A stretch of 39,096 nt of DNA from Rhizobiaceae bacterium (GTDB taxonomy: Bacteria; Pseudomonadota; Alphaproteobacteria; Rhizobiales; Rhizobiaceae): NCBI GenBank assembly GCA_027483885.1, contig JAIXTO010000170.1, forward strand, positions 1 through 39,096, read 5' to 3'. This document shows, one piece after another, positions 26,299 through 36,240 of this stretch. Each line of letters begins with the position of its first letter. Positions within the stretch are counted from its first letter, which is position 1. The notes beneath the pieces are model-generated. The model made no database searches, was not told the origin of the DNA, and saw only the letters and a list, made by a program, of their open reading frames with translations. The position numbers and the translations under genes are program-made.

Positions 26299-28614
26299 TC
26301 AGCGCTTTTTCATGGCTTCCGCAAGGGCAGCACCCAGACCGCCCAGCTGGGAGGTCTCAGCCTTTGCCGGCTTGGCATTGGCGTGGCGCATGGCATTGCC
26401 CGGCCCGCGAGGCTCGCGCATCGACGGCGCCTCCGCCTCGCCGCCATCTTTGCGCATGGTCAGTGCGATGCGCTTGCGCTTCACGTCCACCTCCACCACG
26501 CGCACCTTCACCACATCGCCGGCTTTGACCACCTCATGCGGATCCTTCACGAAACGGTCGGCAAGCTGCGAGACGTGGACAAGCCCGTCCTGATGCACGC
26601 CGATATCGACGAAGGCGCCGAAGGCGGCAACATTGGTGACGGTCCCCTCCAGCGTCATGCCGGGCTTGAGGTCGGTGATCTCGTCGATGCCGTCCGCAAA
26701 GGTCGCGGTCTTGAAGCTGGGGCGCGGGTCTCGGCCGGGTTTTTCCAGTTCGGCCAGAATATCCTTTACCGTCGGCAGACCAAACGTGTCGTCGATGAAC
26801 TGGCGCGGATCGAGCTGTTTCAGGGCCGCACTGTCACCCATCAGCGAACGGAGGTCGCGCCCGCAGGCGGCGACGATCTTTTTCGCCACGCCATAAGCTT
26901 CCGGGTGGACGGCGGAGGCATCGAGCGGTTCCTTGCCATCGGGAATGCGCAAGAAGCCGGCGCACTGCTCAAACGTGCGCGCGCCAAGACGCGCCACCTT
27001 CAACAATTCCTTGCGGCTGGCAAACGGCCCGTTCTGGTCGCGGTGCGAAACGATGGCATCCGCAATGCCGCGGGAAAGACCGGCGACACGCGCCAGAAGC
27101 GGCGAGGACGCGGTGTTTAAATCGACGCCGACGGCGTTCACCGCATCTTCCACCACGGCATCCAGCGAGCGCGACAGCTTTTGCTGGTCGACATCGTGCT
27201 GGTACTGGCCGACGCCGATAGATTTTGGCTCGATCTTGACCAGCTCCGCCAGCGGATCCTGCAGGCGACGGGCAATCGAGACGGCACCGCGCAGGGAGAC
27301 GTCGAGGTTCGGAAATTCCAGCGCCGCCAGTTCCGAGGCCGAATAGACCGACGCGCCCGCCTCCGACACGATGACCTTGGTCGGCTTCTTGGCGGTCGCC
27401 GGAAGCTGCGTCAGCATGTCCGCCACCAGCTTTTCCGTCTCGCGGCTGCCGGTTCCGTTGCCGATGGAGATCAAATCGACATTGTGCTTGCGGATGAGGC
27501 TTGCCAGCTCGGCTTGCGTGCCGCGAATGTCGTTCCTTGGCGGGAACGGATAAACGGTCGAGGTCTCCAGCACCTTGCCGGTGCCATCGACCACCGCCAC
27601 CTTGACGCCGGTGCGGATGCCCGGATCAAGGCCCATCGTGGCGCGCGAGCCGGCGGGAGCGGCGAGCAAAAGATCCTTGAGGTTGCGGGCAAAAACGCGG
27701 ATCGCCTCTTCTTCCGAACGCTCGCGCAATTCGCGCATCAGGTCGAGCGACAGCGACATGGAAAGCTTGACCCGCCACGTCCAGCCGGCGACATCCATCA
27801 GCCAGCGGTCGGCCGGACCCTTTTCACCGATCCCGAAGGCAAAAGCGATCTTGCGCTGCACGGGCTTCACCGGCGACGGATCGTCCTGATCCACTTCGAT
27901 GGTCAGCGTCAGAAACTCTTCGTTCCAGCCGCGCAGCATGGCGAGCGCCCGGTGGCCGGGCGTGCCGGACCAGCGTTCGCTATGATCGAAATAGTCGGAA
28001 AACTTGGCGCCGGCCTCCTGCTTGCCATCGACCACCTTGGCGCGCAGCAGCGCGTTGTCGCGCAGATACTGGCGCAGCGTTTTCAGCAGGTCGGCATTTT
28101 CGGTGATGGTTTCGGCCACGATATCGCGCGCGCCTTCGAGCGCTGCCTTCACATCGGCCACGTCAGCCGTGACGTAAGCGGCGGCCAGCTGCTGCGGATC
28201 GGCGGCGCGGTTGGCCCAAATCGCATCGGCGAGCGGCTGCAGGCCGCGTTCGCGGGCGATTTCCGCCTTGGTGCGGCGCTTGGGCTTGAACGGCAGATAC
28301 AGGTCTTCCAGCTCGGCCTTGGTCGTGGCGCGGGCAATTTTTAGCGACAGCTCGTCGGTCATCTTGCCCTGGGAACCGATCGAATCGACGATGGTCGAGC
28401 GGCGCGCTTCCAGCTCGCGCAGATAAACCAGACGTTCGGCGAGATTACGCAGCTGCGTATCATCGAGCCCGCCCGTCACCTCTTTTCGGTAACGCGCGAT
28501 AAACGGCACCGTCGATCCCTCGTCCAGAAGCCCGATGGCGGCAACGGCCTGATCGGGCCGTGCGTTGATTTCCTGGGCAATGGTTGCGGCGATGGATCTG
28601 ATGTCGGCGGCCAT
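26299..28614 (-). CDS. tex: Tex-family RNA-binding transcription accessory protein
   Basis: A 771-aa cytoplasmic protein of the Tex/Spt6-like family, which binds nucleic acid and affects transcription and stress tolerance. An N-terminal helical region includes the near-invariant [21 protein letters not shown] YqgF/RNase-H-like domain begins around residue 327 ([19 protein letters not shown]). A helix-hairpin-helix region ([20 protein letters not shown]) and an S1 RNA-binding domain (about 620-690, [20 protein letters not shown]) follow, with a Lys/Ala-rich tail. The start at 28614 is preferred as AGAAG lies 6 nt upstream. The alternative ATG at 28620 overlaps that signal, and longer versions to 28707 are not family-like. 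Confidence 0.95.
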   Translation of the reverse strand: MAADIRSIAATIAQEINARPDQAVAAIGLLDEGSTVPFIARYRKEVTGGLDDTQLRNLAERLVYLRELEARRSTIVDSIGSQGKMTDELSLKIARATTKAELEDLYLPFKPKRRTKAEIARERGLQPLADAIWANRAADPQQLAAAYVTADVADVKAALEGARDIVAETITENADLLKTLRQYLRDNALLRAKVVDGKQEAGAKFSDYFDHSERWSGTPGHRALAMLRGWNEEFLTLTIEVDQDDPSPVKPVQRKIAFAFGIGEKGPADRWLMDVAGWTWRVKLSMSLSLDLMRELRERSEEEAIRVFARNLKDLLLAAPAGSRATMGLDPGIRTGVKVAVVDGTGKVLETSTVYPFPPRNDIRGTQAELASLIRKHNVDLISIGNGTGSRETEKLVADMLTQLPATAKKPTKVIVSEAGASVYSASELAALEFPNLDVSLRGAVSIARRLQDPLAELVKIEPKSIGVGQYQHDVDQQKLSRSLDAVVEDAVNAVGVDLNTASSPLLARVAGLSRGIADAIVSHRDQNGPFASRKELLKVARLGARTFEQCAGFLRIPDGKEPLDASAVHPEAYGVAKKIVAACGRDLRSLMGDSAALKQLDPRQFIDDTFGLPTVKDILAELEKPGRDPRPSFKTATFADGIDEITDLKPGMTLEGTVTNVAAFGAFVDIGVHQDGLVHVSQLADRFVKDPHEVVKAGDVVKVRVVEVDVKRKRIALTMRKDGGEAEAPSMREPRGPGNAMRHANAKPAKAETSQLGGLGAALAEAMKKR

Positions 28615-28808
28615 GGGCATCTTCTCTTTGTTGTTCGGGCGCGACCATAACGACAGATCGTGGCAAGGCAACGCCGGCGGGGGCGATTCCACAGGATCTG
28701 GCTGCATGGTCGGGCGAAGACCATGTGCAAACGGCCAAAAGCCTTGACCTTTCCCCCCGCTCCCCTTAACCGCGCAGGCTTACTCTTTGACCTTTTAAGG
28801 GGGCGATA

Positions 28809-30077
28809 GTGAAGGTTCTTCTGATCGGATCCGGTGGCCGCGAGCATGCGCTGGCCTGGAAACTGGCGCAATCGCCCCTCATGACAAAACTTTACGCCGC
28901 CCCCGGCAATCCCGGCATGGCCGAGGAAGCCGAGCTGGTGGCGCTTGCCGTCGAAGACCACGCCGCCGTCATCACCTTCTGCCGTGACAAGGATATCGAC
29001 TTCATCGTCGTCGGCCCGGAAGCGCCACTGGTCGCGGGTTTGGCCGATGATCTGCGCGACGCCGGTTTTGTCGTGTTCGGCCCCTCGAAGGCTGCCGCCC
29101 AGCTGGAGGGGTCCAAGGGGTTCACCAAGGATATCTGCGCCCGTTACAATATTCCGACCGGCGCCTACCAGCGTTTTACCGCGGCAGAACCGGCAAAGGC
29201 CTATATTCGGGAACAGGGTGCGCCCATTGTCGTGAAGGCAGACGGCCTTGCCGCCGGCAAGGGCGTGACGGTTGCGATGACGCTGGATGAGGCACTTTTC
29301 GCCGTCGACGACTGCTTTGCCGGCGCCTTCGGCGCAGCCGGTGCCGAAGTGGTGGTGGAAGCCTATCTGGATGGCGAAGAGGCAAGCTTCTTCTGCCTGT
29401 CCGATGGCAAAACCGCGCTGGCGCTGGCGACCGCGCAGGACCACAAGCGCGTGGGCGATGGCGACACAGGGCCGAACACCGGCGGCATGGGCGCCTATTC
29501 GCCGGCTCCGGTGATGACGCCGGACATGGTGGAACGCACCATGCAAGACATCATCCAGCCGACGATATCAGGCATGGCCGACAGCGGCATGCCGTTTACC
29601 GGCGTGTTTTTCGCCGGCCTGATGATCACCGCAAAAGGCCCCGAACTCATTGAATACAACGTGCGCTTCGGGGATCCGGAAACGCAGGTGCTGATGATGC
29701 GGCTGAAAAGCGATCTTCTGCCGATCCTTTATGCGGCATCAACCGGCACGCTGGATCAGGTGAGCGCCGACTGGCATGACGAGGCCGCGCTGACCGTGGT
29801 GATGGCATCGAAGGGTTATCCCGGCGCTTATGACAAAGCCACGCCGATTGCAGCACTTCCGCAGGACACGGACGGCGCAAAGGTGTTTCATGCGGGCACG
29901 GCGCTGCAGGATGGCAAACTGGTCGCAACCGGCGGACGCGTGCTCAACCTCACAGGCCTTGGCACGACGGTCGCGGACGCGCAGGCGCGGGCCTATGCGC
30001 TGGTGGATGCCGTGGAATGGGACAACGGCTTTTGCCGCCGCGACATCGGCTGGCGTGCCATCGGCCGGGACGCCTGA
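28809..30077 (+). CDS. purD: Phosphoribosylamine-glycine ligase (GAR synthetase)
   Basis: A 422-aa ATP-grasp enzyme joining 5-phosphoribosylamine and glycine in purine biosynthesis. The N-terminal Rossmann-like part has [17 protein letters not shown]. The ATP-grasp domain has [18 protein letters not shown] and [16 protein letters not shown]. The family signature [17 protein letters not shown] is intact. The start is GTG at 28809 with AAGGG 7 nt upstream. Length is normal. It is divergent from tex. The next plus-strand gene starts 100 bp downstream without an obvious terminator, so read-through into it is possible. Confidence 0.97.
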   Translation: MKVLLIGSGGREHALAWKLAQSPLMTKLYAAPGNPGMAEEAELVALAVEDHAAVITFCRDKDIDFIVVGPEAPLVAGLADDLRDAGFVVFGPSKAAAQLEGSKGFTKDICARYNIPTGAYQRFTAAEPAKAYIREQGAPIVVKADGLAAGKGVTVAMTLDEALFAVDDCFAGAFGAAGAEVVVEAYLDGEEASFFCLSDGKTALALATAQDHKRVGDGDTGPNTGGMGAYSPAPVMTPDMVERTMQDIIQPTISGMADSGMPFTGVFFAGLMITAKGPELIEYNVRFGDPETQVLMMRLKSDLLPILYAASTGTLDQVSADWHDEAALTVVMASKGYPGAYDKATPIAALPQDTDGAKVFHAGTALQDGKLVATGGRVLNLTGLGTTVADAQARAYALVDAVEWDNGFCRRDIGWRAIGRDA

Positions 30078-30147
30078 GCCCGCGCAGCCGGTGTTTACAA
30101 AGCATTAACCTTGTCCCCTGACCGCTTGGAAAGGAAACGGCGCTAGC

Positions 30148-30172
30148 CTTGCCTCGAATGATCGAGGACAAG
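30148..30172 (+). promoter_or_regulatory. Leader hairpin overlapping the ribosome site of the 169-aa secreted protein
   Basis: A 6-bp perfect stem (30152-30157 with 30162-30167) extended by 4 more pairs past a one-base bulge (30148-30151 with 30169-30172) includes the GAGG ribosome-site candidate at 30164-30167. The ATG is 10 nt farther. The structure could reduce or regulate initiation. No known regulator is implied. Confidence 0.4.
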
Positions 30173-30177
30173 CGCGC

Positions 30178-30687
30178 ATGCCGAACCCTGCCCTGCTGCT
30201 GATGATGACGTTTGCCGCATCGCCTGCGGCCGCCGCGTCCATCGAAAAGATTGCGCCGCAGGTGGTGGCAGAGCCGGCCAGCATCGTTTCGCTTGGTTGC
30301 CCCACCTGCAAACCCCTCGTTGCGCCCGCCCCTTCGGTTGCCGCACCATCACATCTGGCGACGGGCGAGCAGATCCTGACGCTTGGAGAGCGAGATGGAA
30401 AACCGGTGCTGATGCGCACCGAAGCCTGGATGGGCGGCTCGCCGGTGACCTTCGTCAGCGTGAACCCCGTCTGGATCGACCGGGAGGAGCAGGCGCTGGT
30501 TCTTCGCGCCGAGCCGACCGGTGTGGGCCATGCGCTAGAGCCGCAGGATCCGGTCGACAACAGCACCACCTCCGCACTGCCGCCGGAACCGGCCGGCGCG
30601 CACTCGGGCACATCGGCTTCAGTCCCTTCGCAGCCTTTGCGAAGCCCTCCCGATTTTTCCGGCGTGGCGCTGCGCCCAACCCGCTGA
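30178..30687 (+). CDS. Secreted Pro-rich protein with CxxC, unrecognised
   Basis: A 169-aa exported protein that I cannot place in a family with confidence. Residues 1-20 are a signal peptide (MTFAASPAAAA end). A CPTC motif at about residues 41-44 follows SIVSLG. A short beta-rich middle (GEQILTLGERDGKPVLMR, SPVTFVSVNPVWIDREEQ) is followed by a Pro/Ser-rich, low-complexity C-terminus. Similar small secreted rhizobial proteins have been given effector-like names in databases, but nothing in the sequence shows effector activity. CxxC suggests a redox or metal site. Codon use is ordinary. It follows purD by 100 bp. Confidence 0.72.
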   Translation: MPNPALLLMMTFAASPAAAASIEKIAPQVVAEPASIVSLGCPTCKPLVAPAPSVAAPSHLATGEQILTLGERDGKPVLMRTEAWMGGSPVTFVSVNPVWIDREEQALVLRAEPTGVGHALEPQDPVDNSTTSALPPEPAGAHSGTSASVPSQPLRSPPDFSGVALRPTR

Positions 30688-30875
30688 CATACTGCTCCGC
30701 CCACCGGCGAAAATGGGATAACCTGTCAGATCATCATGCACTTGCTTGAGAAAACACTGCACCGGACCAGATCACTTCCAGCCAAGATTAGAGTTTTATT
30801 TATAGTTAAACGCTAAAACCAGAAGCGGGGCATGGTATAGTGCCCGTCAAGCGCAGGAGCGCGATAACGAAACAA

Positions 30876-30912
30876 GTTGTCGCCCTCCGATTCATGGACC
30901 TTCGGCGACAAC
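30876..30912 (+). promoter_or_regulatory. Leader hairpin before the third chemoreceptor gene
   Basis: A perfect 9-bp inverted repeat (30876-30884 with 30904-30912) with a 19-nt loop lies 19 nt before the likely ATG at 30932. An extended -10 (TGGTATAGT at 30833-30841) about 35 nt upstream would place the hairpin in the 5' leader. It could control mRNA stability or translation, or be a DNA operator. Confidence 0.5.
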
Positions 30913-30931
30913 CCCAATGGCGGTGGTACCA

Positions 30932-32773
30932 ATGAAGAACATGAAGATATCCACCCAGCTGTTCCTGCTGGTGGGCGCCATGATGGTGGTGTTTGCAGCG
31001 ATTACATTCTTCCAGATCAAGTCCTCGACGACTGCCATCTACCGCGAGCGCTACGAGATGCTGCGCACGCAGGTGGAAACGGCGATTTCGGTCATGAGTG
31101 ATTTCAATGACCGCGCCACCGCCGGAGAGTTCACCAAGGAAGACGCGCAAAAGCGTGCCTATGCCCTTCTCAACAAGATGAAGTTTCAGCCGGACGGATA
31201 TTTCTTCGGTTACGACTATGATGTCGTTCTGCTCTTCCACCCGACGTCCCCAAGCGTCGGCAAGAGCAACAAGGGCAAGGGCGACCCGAACGGCAACATG
31301 TATCGCGACGATCTCGTCAAGCTGGGTCGCGCCGGCGGCGGTTACGTCGAATTCATTGGCCCGAAGCCCGGCAAGGATCCGAACGACTACAGCTACCCCA
31401 AAGCTGCCTACGGCAAGTCTTTCGAGCCGTGGCAGACCGTTGTCGTGACCGGTCTCTATACCGATGACCTCAGGGCAGAAGTGCGCGACAACATCATCAA
31501 GACGGTCGGCGGGTCGCTTGTCCTCTTCCTGATGGCGATTACCGGCGCCTTCTTCGTCATTCGCGGCATCACCGGGCCACTCAGCGCCATCCACGCGGCG
31601 CTCGGTGCCGTTGCCGACGAAGACACGTCAAAAACCATTCCGCACACCGACATGGGCAACGAGGTGGGCATGATGGCCAAGGCGACGCAGGCGCTTCAGC
31701 AGAAGATCCGCGAGCGTCATGCGATGGCCGAGCGCCAGAAGGCGCAGGAGCAGGAACTGGATGCCGAGCGCCAGCGCAATATCTCCTCGCAGCGCGTCGA
31801 TGCCGAGCAGCAGGCGCATGTGGTGGCAACGATCGGCAAAGCGCTCGAACAGCTGGCCGATGGCGACCTCACCATCCGCTGCGATGATATCGGACCCAAA
31901 TACGAAGGCCTGCGCCAGAACTTCAACGAGGCGCTGTCACGCCTCGAGCAGGCCATGTCCCGCGTCAACCTGAAGGGCAACGATATCGGCGTCTCCAAGG
32001 AAGAGATCCGCCGCGCCTCCAGCGAGCTTGCCCAGCGCACCGAACGCCAGGCGGCAAACCTTGAGGAAACATCGGCAGCGCTCGACGAGTTGACGGTTGC
32101 CGTGCGCCAGACGGCAGATGGTGCCCGTGAAGCGGCCCAGCGCGTCAAAACGATCAGCACCGAAGCGCGCCAGAGCGACAGCATCGTGGAACAGGCCATC
32201 GGCGCCATGAGCGGCATCGAGCAGTCCTCGTCCGAGATCACCAAGATCATCGGGGTGATCGACGAGATCGCCTTCCAGACCAACCTGCTTGCACTGAATG
32301 CCGGTGTGGAAGCTGCCCGTGCCGGCGAAAGCGGCAAGGGTTTTGCCGTCGTTGCCCAGGAAGTACGCGAGCTTGCCCAGCGCTCGGCGGCCGCCGCCAA
32401 GGAGATCAAGGCACAGATTTCCCGCTCGTCTGGCCAGGTGGAACAGGGCGTGCAGCTTGTTGCCCAGGCGGGCGAGGCTCTGAAGCGCATTTCCAACCAG
32501 ATCGAGGGCGCCAACGACATCGTCGGCAAAATCTCGCACAGCGCCCAGGAGCAGGATACGACGCTGCGTTCCATCTCGGCAGCGCTGAACCAGCTGGACA
32601 GCGCCACCCAGCAGAACGCCGCCATGGCCGAGGAAACGACGGCTTCTGCCGAAGTTCTCGCCAATGACACCGGCGATCTTCTGGACCTCATCCGCAGCTT
32701 CCGCACCGGTGACGTGCGCGATGCCGCCGGAAACCTGCAGGGCATGGGTCAGAAGATGCGCCGCGCCAGCTGA
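30932..32773 (+). CDS. Methyl-accepting chemotaxis protein with single Cache sensor (3)
   Basis: A 613-aa chemoreceptor. TM1 is about 9-29. The periplasmic part (about 35-185) is a single Cache domain (sCache_2 type) with DGYFFGYDYDVVLLFHPTSP and GGGYVEFIGPKPG. TM2 is about 192-212. HAMP and a second HAMP-like stretch follow, then the signalling domain with [20 protein letters not shown]. The C-terminus is GMGQKMRRAS and lacks the WEEF tail of the other two receptors, so it may need other receptors for adaptation. Cache domains of this type bind small organic acids or amines. The exact ligand is unknown. The start at 30932 is chosen because the ATG at 30917 lies almost on top of the leader hairpin. 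Confidence 0.92.
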   Translation: MKNMKISTQLFLLVGAMMVVFAAITFFQIKSSTTAIYRERYEMLRTQVETAISVMSDFNDRATAGEFTKEDAQKRAYALLNKMKFQPDGYFFGYDYDVVLLFHPTSPSVGKSNKGKGDPNGNMYRDDLVKLGRAGGGYVEFIGPKPGKDPNDYSYPKAAYGKSFEPWQTVVVTGLYTDDLRAEVRDNIIKTVGGSLVLFLMAITGAFFVIRGITGPLSAIHAALGAVADEDTSKTIPHTDMGNEVGMMAKATQALQQKIRERHAMAERQKAQEQELDAERQRNISSQRVDAEQQAHVVATIGKALEQLADGDLTIRCDDIGPKYEGLRQNFNEALSRLEQAMSRVNLKGNDIGVSKEEIRRASSELAQRTERQAANLEETSAALDELTVAVRQTADGAREAAQRVKTISTEARQSDSIVEQAIGAMSGIEQSSSEITKIIGVIDEIAFQTNLLALNAGVEAARAGESGKGFAVVAQEVRELAQRSAAAAKEIKAQISRSSGQVEQGVQLVAQAGEALKRISNQIEGANDIVGKISHSAQEQDTTLRSISAALNQLDSATQQNAAMAEETTASAEVLANDTGDLLDLIRSFRTGDVRDAAGNLQGMGQKMRRAS

Positions 32774-32831
32774 TCTTGACGCTTTGTCTTGACGCAATTT
32801 CGGACGTTGGAATTGCTTTGCACACGCAGAC

Positions 32832-32857
32832 AACGCCGGCCCCCGTGGCCGGCGTTT
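32832..32857. terminator. Terminator between the third chemoreceptor and the tudS-like gene
   Basis: A perfect 10-bp stem (32832-32841 with 32847-32856) with a 5-nt loop ends in TTT on the plus strand. It lies 59 bp after the chemoreceptor stop and 6 bp from the stop of the convergent gene, so it probably serves both. Confidence 0.82.
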
Positions 32858-32862
32858 CGCGT

Positions 32863-33357
32863 TCAGTCGGTAATGTACAGTTCCGCCATCAACCGGTCGA
32901 TCTCATGGCCGGCAAAAACGGTTATGCCGTTCTGGCGCAACAGGGCCGCCGTAACGCCCGATCCCGCATGCCGGCGCCCGGCAAAGGCTCCGTCATAGAT
33001 GGAGATCGAGCCGCAGGACGGGCTGCCATCGATGAGAAGCGCGTGGCGGCAGTGATTTTCAAGCGCAACCGCCAGCGCCTTCTGCGCACCGGCCACGAAA
33101 GCCGCCGTGACATCGCCGCCGGTCACTTCCAGCACCCTCGCGCGCCCCAAAAGCACATCCTCGCCCGTCAGACCCGCCTCGATTTCCGCCGGCGGCCGCG
33201 GCACGCTCATGCCGCCCGCCAGCTCCGGGCAGAACGCGACCACCCGCCCCTCCTCCTTCAGACGCGCAAGGGCCGCATGGGACAGCAGCTTTCCCTTGCC
33301 GTCATAACGGACAGGCTGGCCGAGAAGGCAGGCACTGACGAGGATTTTGGCGGGCAT
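32863..33357 (-). CDS. DUF523 / TudS-like 2-thiouracil desulfurase-family protein
   Basis: A 164-aa cytoplasmic DUF523 protein. Some DUF523 members (TudS) are desulfurases that carry a [4Fe-4S] cluster held by three cysteines and remove sulfur from 2-thiouracil. The three positions are present here: Cys10 (ILVSACLLGQPVRYDG), Cys43 (VVAFCPELAGGM) and Cys115 (GSPSCGSISIYDG). The start at 33357 puts the family N-terminus (MPAKILVSAC) in place. Longer in-frame versions to 33444 overlap the toxin gene heavily. Only 4 bp separate it from the stop of the parE-like toxin, so it is the third gene of a parD-parE-tudS mini-operon. Its activity on thiouracil is inferred from the family. Confidence 0.85.
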   Translation of the reverse strand: MPAKILVSACLLGQPVRYDGKGKLLSHAALARLKEEGRVVAFCPELAGGMSVPRPPAEIEAGLTGEDVLLGRARVLEVTGGDVTAAFVAGAQKALAVALENHCRHALLIDGSPSCGSISIYDGAFAGRRHAGSGVTAALLRQNGITVFAGHEIDRLMAELYITD

Positions 33358-33361
33358 GGTC

Positions 33362-33661
33362 TTACACGTCCAATCGGCGCGGGATGTCGGATCGTTCATG
33401 AAGAATGCGGACCACTTCGACCAGATCGTCCTCAGAGATGACATAGAAGATCAGGTGAGAACCGGCTCTCCTTCGCCGATAACCCGGACGCACCCAGTCC
33501 ACTGCGCCACCTGCGAATGGATGACGGCCGATCTCGGCAATCACCTCAAGGATCTCTTTCAGATAGCGCTCTGCCTGGGCTTTCGACCATCGATCTCGCG
33601 TCTCATCGCCAATGTCGAGGAAATCGTTTCGGGCCGCGGGACGAAGCCGGACCTTAGCCAC
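33362..33661 (-). CDS. parE: RelE/ParE-family toxin
   Basis: A 99-aa toxin-like protein of the RelE/ParE superfamily: basic, compact and with the family pattern VRLRPAARNDFLDIGDETRD at the N-terminus, helices AERYLKEILEVIAEIGRHP, then strands GSHLIFYVISEDDLVEVVRILHERSDI. ParE members poison DNA gyrase and RelE members cut mRNA. The sequence does not settle which, but the partner and the LHERSDI end favour the ParE group. The start is GTG at 33661, overlapping the antitoxin stop by 8 nt, typical of translational coupling in type II modules. Gene order is antitoxin then toxin. Confidence 0.87.
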   Translation of the reverse strand: MAKVRLRPAARNDFLDIGDETRDRWSKAQAERYLKEILEVIAEIGRHPFAGGAVDWVRPGYRRRRAGSHLIFYVISEDDLVEVVRILHERSDIPRRLDV

Positions 33662-33905
33662 GAGATTTCCATCTCTCCCCTGCCAAATCCATCAGCTCTT
33701 TAGGATCGAAGGGCACCGAAGGGCCACTGTTCTCACCCTCGATCAGCGCATCGCGCAAGCCTTCCAGCTTCGCCTGCTCTTCCTCCAGCAGCCGGAGCCC
33801 CGCTTCCACGACTTGCTGCGGCGAGGAAAAGCGGCCGCTTTCGACCTGCTCATCGACGAAGCGGTCGAGCGGTGTATCGAGAAGGATCGAGAAGGGCTTG
33901 TTCAT
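33654..33905 (-). CDS. parD: ParD-family antitoxin (ribbon-helix-helix)
   Basis: An 83-aa antitoxin-like protein. The N-terminus (MNKPFSILLDTPLDRFVDEQ) has the strand-helix look of a ribbon-helix-helix DNA-binding domain, followed by SGRFSSPQQVVEAGLRLLEE, the standard ParD second helix. An acidic C-terminal tail should wrap the toxin. It is followed by, and overlaps, the parE-like toxin gene. The start at 33905 leaves a ParD-sized protein. An upstream ATG at 33938 has no support. A palindrome just upstream may be its autoregulatory operator. Confidence 0.87.
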   Translation of the reverse strand: MNKPFSILLDTPLDRFVDEQVESGRFSSPQQVVEAGLRLLEEEQAKLEGLRDALIEGENSGPSVPFDPKELMDLAGERWKSRG

Positions 33906-33921
33906 GGGAAGCGTCCAACAC

Positions 33922-33937
33922 TGAACTGATGGGTTCA
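33922..33937. promoter_or_regulatory. Candidate operator of the parDE module
   Basis: An inverted repeat TGAAC-N6-GTTCA lies 17 bp upstream of the parD start. ParD proteins bind short palindromes over their own promoter, so this is a reasonable operator, but it is short and unproven. Confidence 0.4.
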
Positions 33938-33972
33938 CTCTAGCCCAGGGAGCCGAAAACTGGAAGGCAGAT

Positions 33973-33999
33973 GCAAAGGCCCCGCCGAAGCAGGGCCTT
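33973..33999 (-). terminator. Terminator of glyS
   Basis: A 7-bp AAGGCCC stem (33976-33982 with 33993-33999) with a 10-nt loop lies 7 bp past the glyS stop on the minus strand and is followed by TTT within the stem edge. It separates glyS from the downstream toxin-antitoxin operon. Confidence 0.65.
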
Positions 34000-34005
34000 C
34001 AGCAA

Positions 34006-36156
34006 TCATCCCGCGATCTTCGAAAAATCCGCGACCGTGCCGGTGGCTTCCCGCACCGCGTAAAGCAGGGCGAGGCGGTTGGCGCGGATTTCCGGGTTTT
34101 CGTCGTTGACGAGAACATCCTCGAAGAAGGTATCGACCGGGCCGCGCAAGTTTGACAGCGCCTGCATGGCGGACCGGAAATCTTCCTGGACGATGGCGTC
34201 GGACGCTTCGGCGGAGGCGGCGCGCACGGCGGTATAGAGCGCCTTTTCAGCGTCCAGAACCAGAAGTTCGTCGGAGACGCCATCGGCGATAACCGCGCCC
34301 TTCTTTTCTTCCGCCGCCAGAAGCTGCGTGGCGCGCTTGGTGCCGGAAAGCAGGTTCTTGCCATCTTCGGAGGTGATGAAGGCGGTGAGCGCCTCGACGC
34401 GGCGAGCCACGAGCAGCAGATCGTCGGCAGCCGGCGTCAGCACCGCATCGATCAGATCGTGGCGAGCGCCCATATCGCGGAGATAGACCTTCAGGCGGTC
34501 GTGGAAGAAGGAGAGGAGATCGCTGTCCTTGATGATAGCAAGCAGCCGCAGCCGCACCTTGCGTTCCATGATGATGCGCACGACGCCGAGCGCTGCACGG
34601 CGCAGCGCGTAGGGGTCCTTGGAACCGGTCGGCTTTTCATCGATCGCCCAGAAGCCGGTCAGCGTATCGAGCTTGTCGGCCAGCGCCACGGTGAGGCCCA
34701 CCGCGCCTTCCGGCAGGCGGTCGGACGGGCCTTGCGGCTTGTAATGATCCTCGATGGCGGCGGCAACATCGGCCGGCTCACCCTGCAGAGCCGCATATTT
34801 GCGGCCCATCAGGCCCTGCAGTTCGGGAAACTCGCCAACCGCTTCGGTGCGAAGATCGGCTTTGGCGAGCACCACGGCGCGGTCCACCAGTGCCGGATCG
34901 GCACCGACGAGCGGGGCAAGCTCGGCAGCCAGCTCCCGGATGCGCGCCACGCGCGCGCCTTGCGTGCCGAGCTTGGCGTGGAAGGTCACGTTCAGCGCAT
35001 CGAGCTTGGCCATGCGCTGGTCGAGCGGCTTTTTAAGGTCGAGACCGAATTTTTCGGCAGACGCCTTTAGCGTTTCAAGGTCTGGCAGGTCGCTCTGGTC
35101 GCGGGTCCAGAAATGTTTGGCATCCGACAGGCGCGCACGCACGACCTTGCCATTGCCATGAATGATTTCCGCCCCGCCATCCTTCGCCTCGATATTGGAG
35201 ACGAGGATAAAACGGTTCGACAGACCTTCATCGCCTTGGCGGCGGGTGACGAAACATTTTTGGTTGGTCTTGATGGTGAGGCGGATGATTTCGGCGGGGA
35301 TTGCCAGATAGTCTTCCTCGAACGAGCCCATCAGCACATGCGGCCATTCGACAAGGCCGGAGACTTCTTCGAGAAGACCTTCGTCTTCCACAAGATCCAG
35401 GCCGCTTGCAAAGGCGAGATCGCGCGCATCGTGCAGGATCACGTCCTTGCGGCGCTCGGCATCCAGCATGACCTTCGCCTTTTCAAGGCTCGTCACGTAA
35501 TCATCGAAGCGGCGCACCTTGATGGCATCGGGCGCATGAAAGCGGTGGCCATAGGTGATGTTGGCGGCCTTGATGCCATCCACCTCGAAATCCACCACCT
35601 GCGTTTCGTCATGCTCCGGACCGAAGACGCAGAGGATGGATTGCAGCGGGCGCACCCAGCGCAGGCTTTCCGACCCCTTGCCCTCGATGCCGCCGAACCG
35701 CATGCCCTTCGGCATGGAAGCCGAACCCGAGCGCATGGTGACCGGCCACGGGAACGTGCGGATGATGCCGGGCATCACGTCGGCAATGATCTCTTCCGCC
35801 GGACGGCCGGGCTTTGCGATGACGGCGACATAAAAATCGCCCTTCTTCGGATCGGAGACGATCTTTGCCTCAGATACATCCGTGAGGCCCGCCTTGCGCA
35901 AAAAGCCCTGCACGGCCTGTTCCGGTGCCTTGGTGGAGGGGCCCTTGATTTCTTCGCGCTGGTCGGCCGAGCGGGCGTTGAGGCCGCGGATATCGAGCGT
36001 CAGCCGGCGCGGTGTCCAGTATTCGCGGGCACCCTCATAGGTCAGCCCCTGATCCACCAGCGCATCGGTGACGAGCTTTTTGAGGTCGCCTGCCGCCTTG
36101 CGCTGCATGCGGGCAGGAATTTCCTCGGAGCGAAGTTCGAGCAGAAGATCAGGCAT
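34006..36156 (-). CDS. glyS: Glycyl-tRNA synthetase beta subunit
   Basis: A 716-aa subunit of the alpha2beta2 glycyl-tRNA synthetase. It contributes tRNA binding, including the anticodon-binding C-terminal domain, and works only with the GlyQ alpha subunit. The N-terminus is the family start [18 protein letters not shown]. Other conserved stretches are [59 protein letters not shown] and [30 protein letters not shown], all in order and intact. Length is close to the usual 690-760 aa. In most alphaproteobacteria glyQ lies just upstream. Here about 2.4 kb and three other loci intervene. Confidence 0.97.
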   Translation of the reverse strand: MPDLLLELRSEEIPARMQRKAAGDLKKLVTDALVDQGLTYEGAREYWTPRRLTLDIRGLNARSADQREEIKGPSTKAPEQAVQGFLRKAGLTDVSEAKIVSDPKKGDFYVAVIAKPGRPAEEIIADVMPGIIRTFPWPVTMRSGSASMPKGMRFGGIEGKGSESLRWVRPLQSILCVFGPEHDETQVVDFEVDGIKAANITYGHRFHAPDAIKVRRFDDYVTSLEKAKVMLDAERRKDVILHDARDLAFASGLDLVEDEGLLEEVSGLVEWPHVLMGSFEEDYLAIPAEIIRLTIKTNQKCFVTRRQGDEGLSNRFILVSNIEAKDGGAEIIHGNGKVVRARLSDAKHFWTRDQSDLPDLETLKASAEKFGLDLKKPLDQRMAKLDALNVTFHAKLGTQGARVARIRELAAELAPLVGADPALVDRAVVLAKADLRTEAVGEFPELQGLMGRKYAALQGEPADVAAAIEDHYKPQGPSDRLPEGAVGLTVALADKLDTLTGFWAIDEKPTGSKDPYALRRAALGVVRIIMERKVRLRLLAIIKDSDLLSFFHDRLKVYLRDMGARHDLIDAVLTPAADDLLLVARRVEALTAFITSEDGKNLLSGTKRATQLLAAEEKKGAVIADGVSDELLVLDAEKALYTAVRAASAEASDAIVQEDFRSAMQALSNLRGPVDTFFEDVLVNDENPEIRANRLALLYAVREATGTVADFSKIAG

Positions 36157-36195
36157 GGTTCATTTCCTTCGCCCGCAAGCAGGCATGGTCTCTTT

Positions 36196-36240
36196 CCTCA
36201 CCCTCCGTTGCCGGAGGGGCGGACACGAGGTCCGGGGTGG
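36196..36240. repeat. REP-like double palindrome between glyS and the EPSP synthase gene
   Basis: Two perfect short stems stand side by side: 36201-36207 with 36212-36218 (7 bp, 4-nt loop) and 36220-36224 with 36230-36234 (5 bp). An outer repeat weakly joins them. The GC-rich style matches other intergenic repeats in the window. It may end the upstream minus-strand transcript. Confidence 0.5.
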
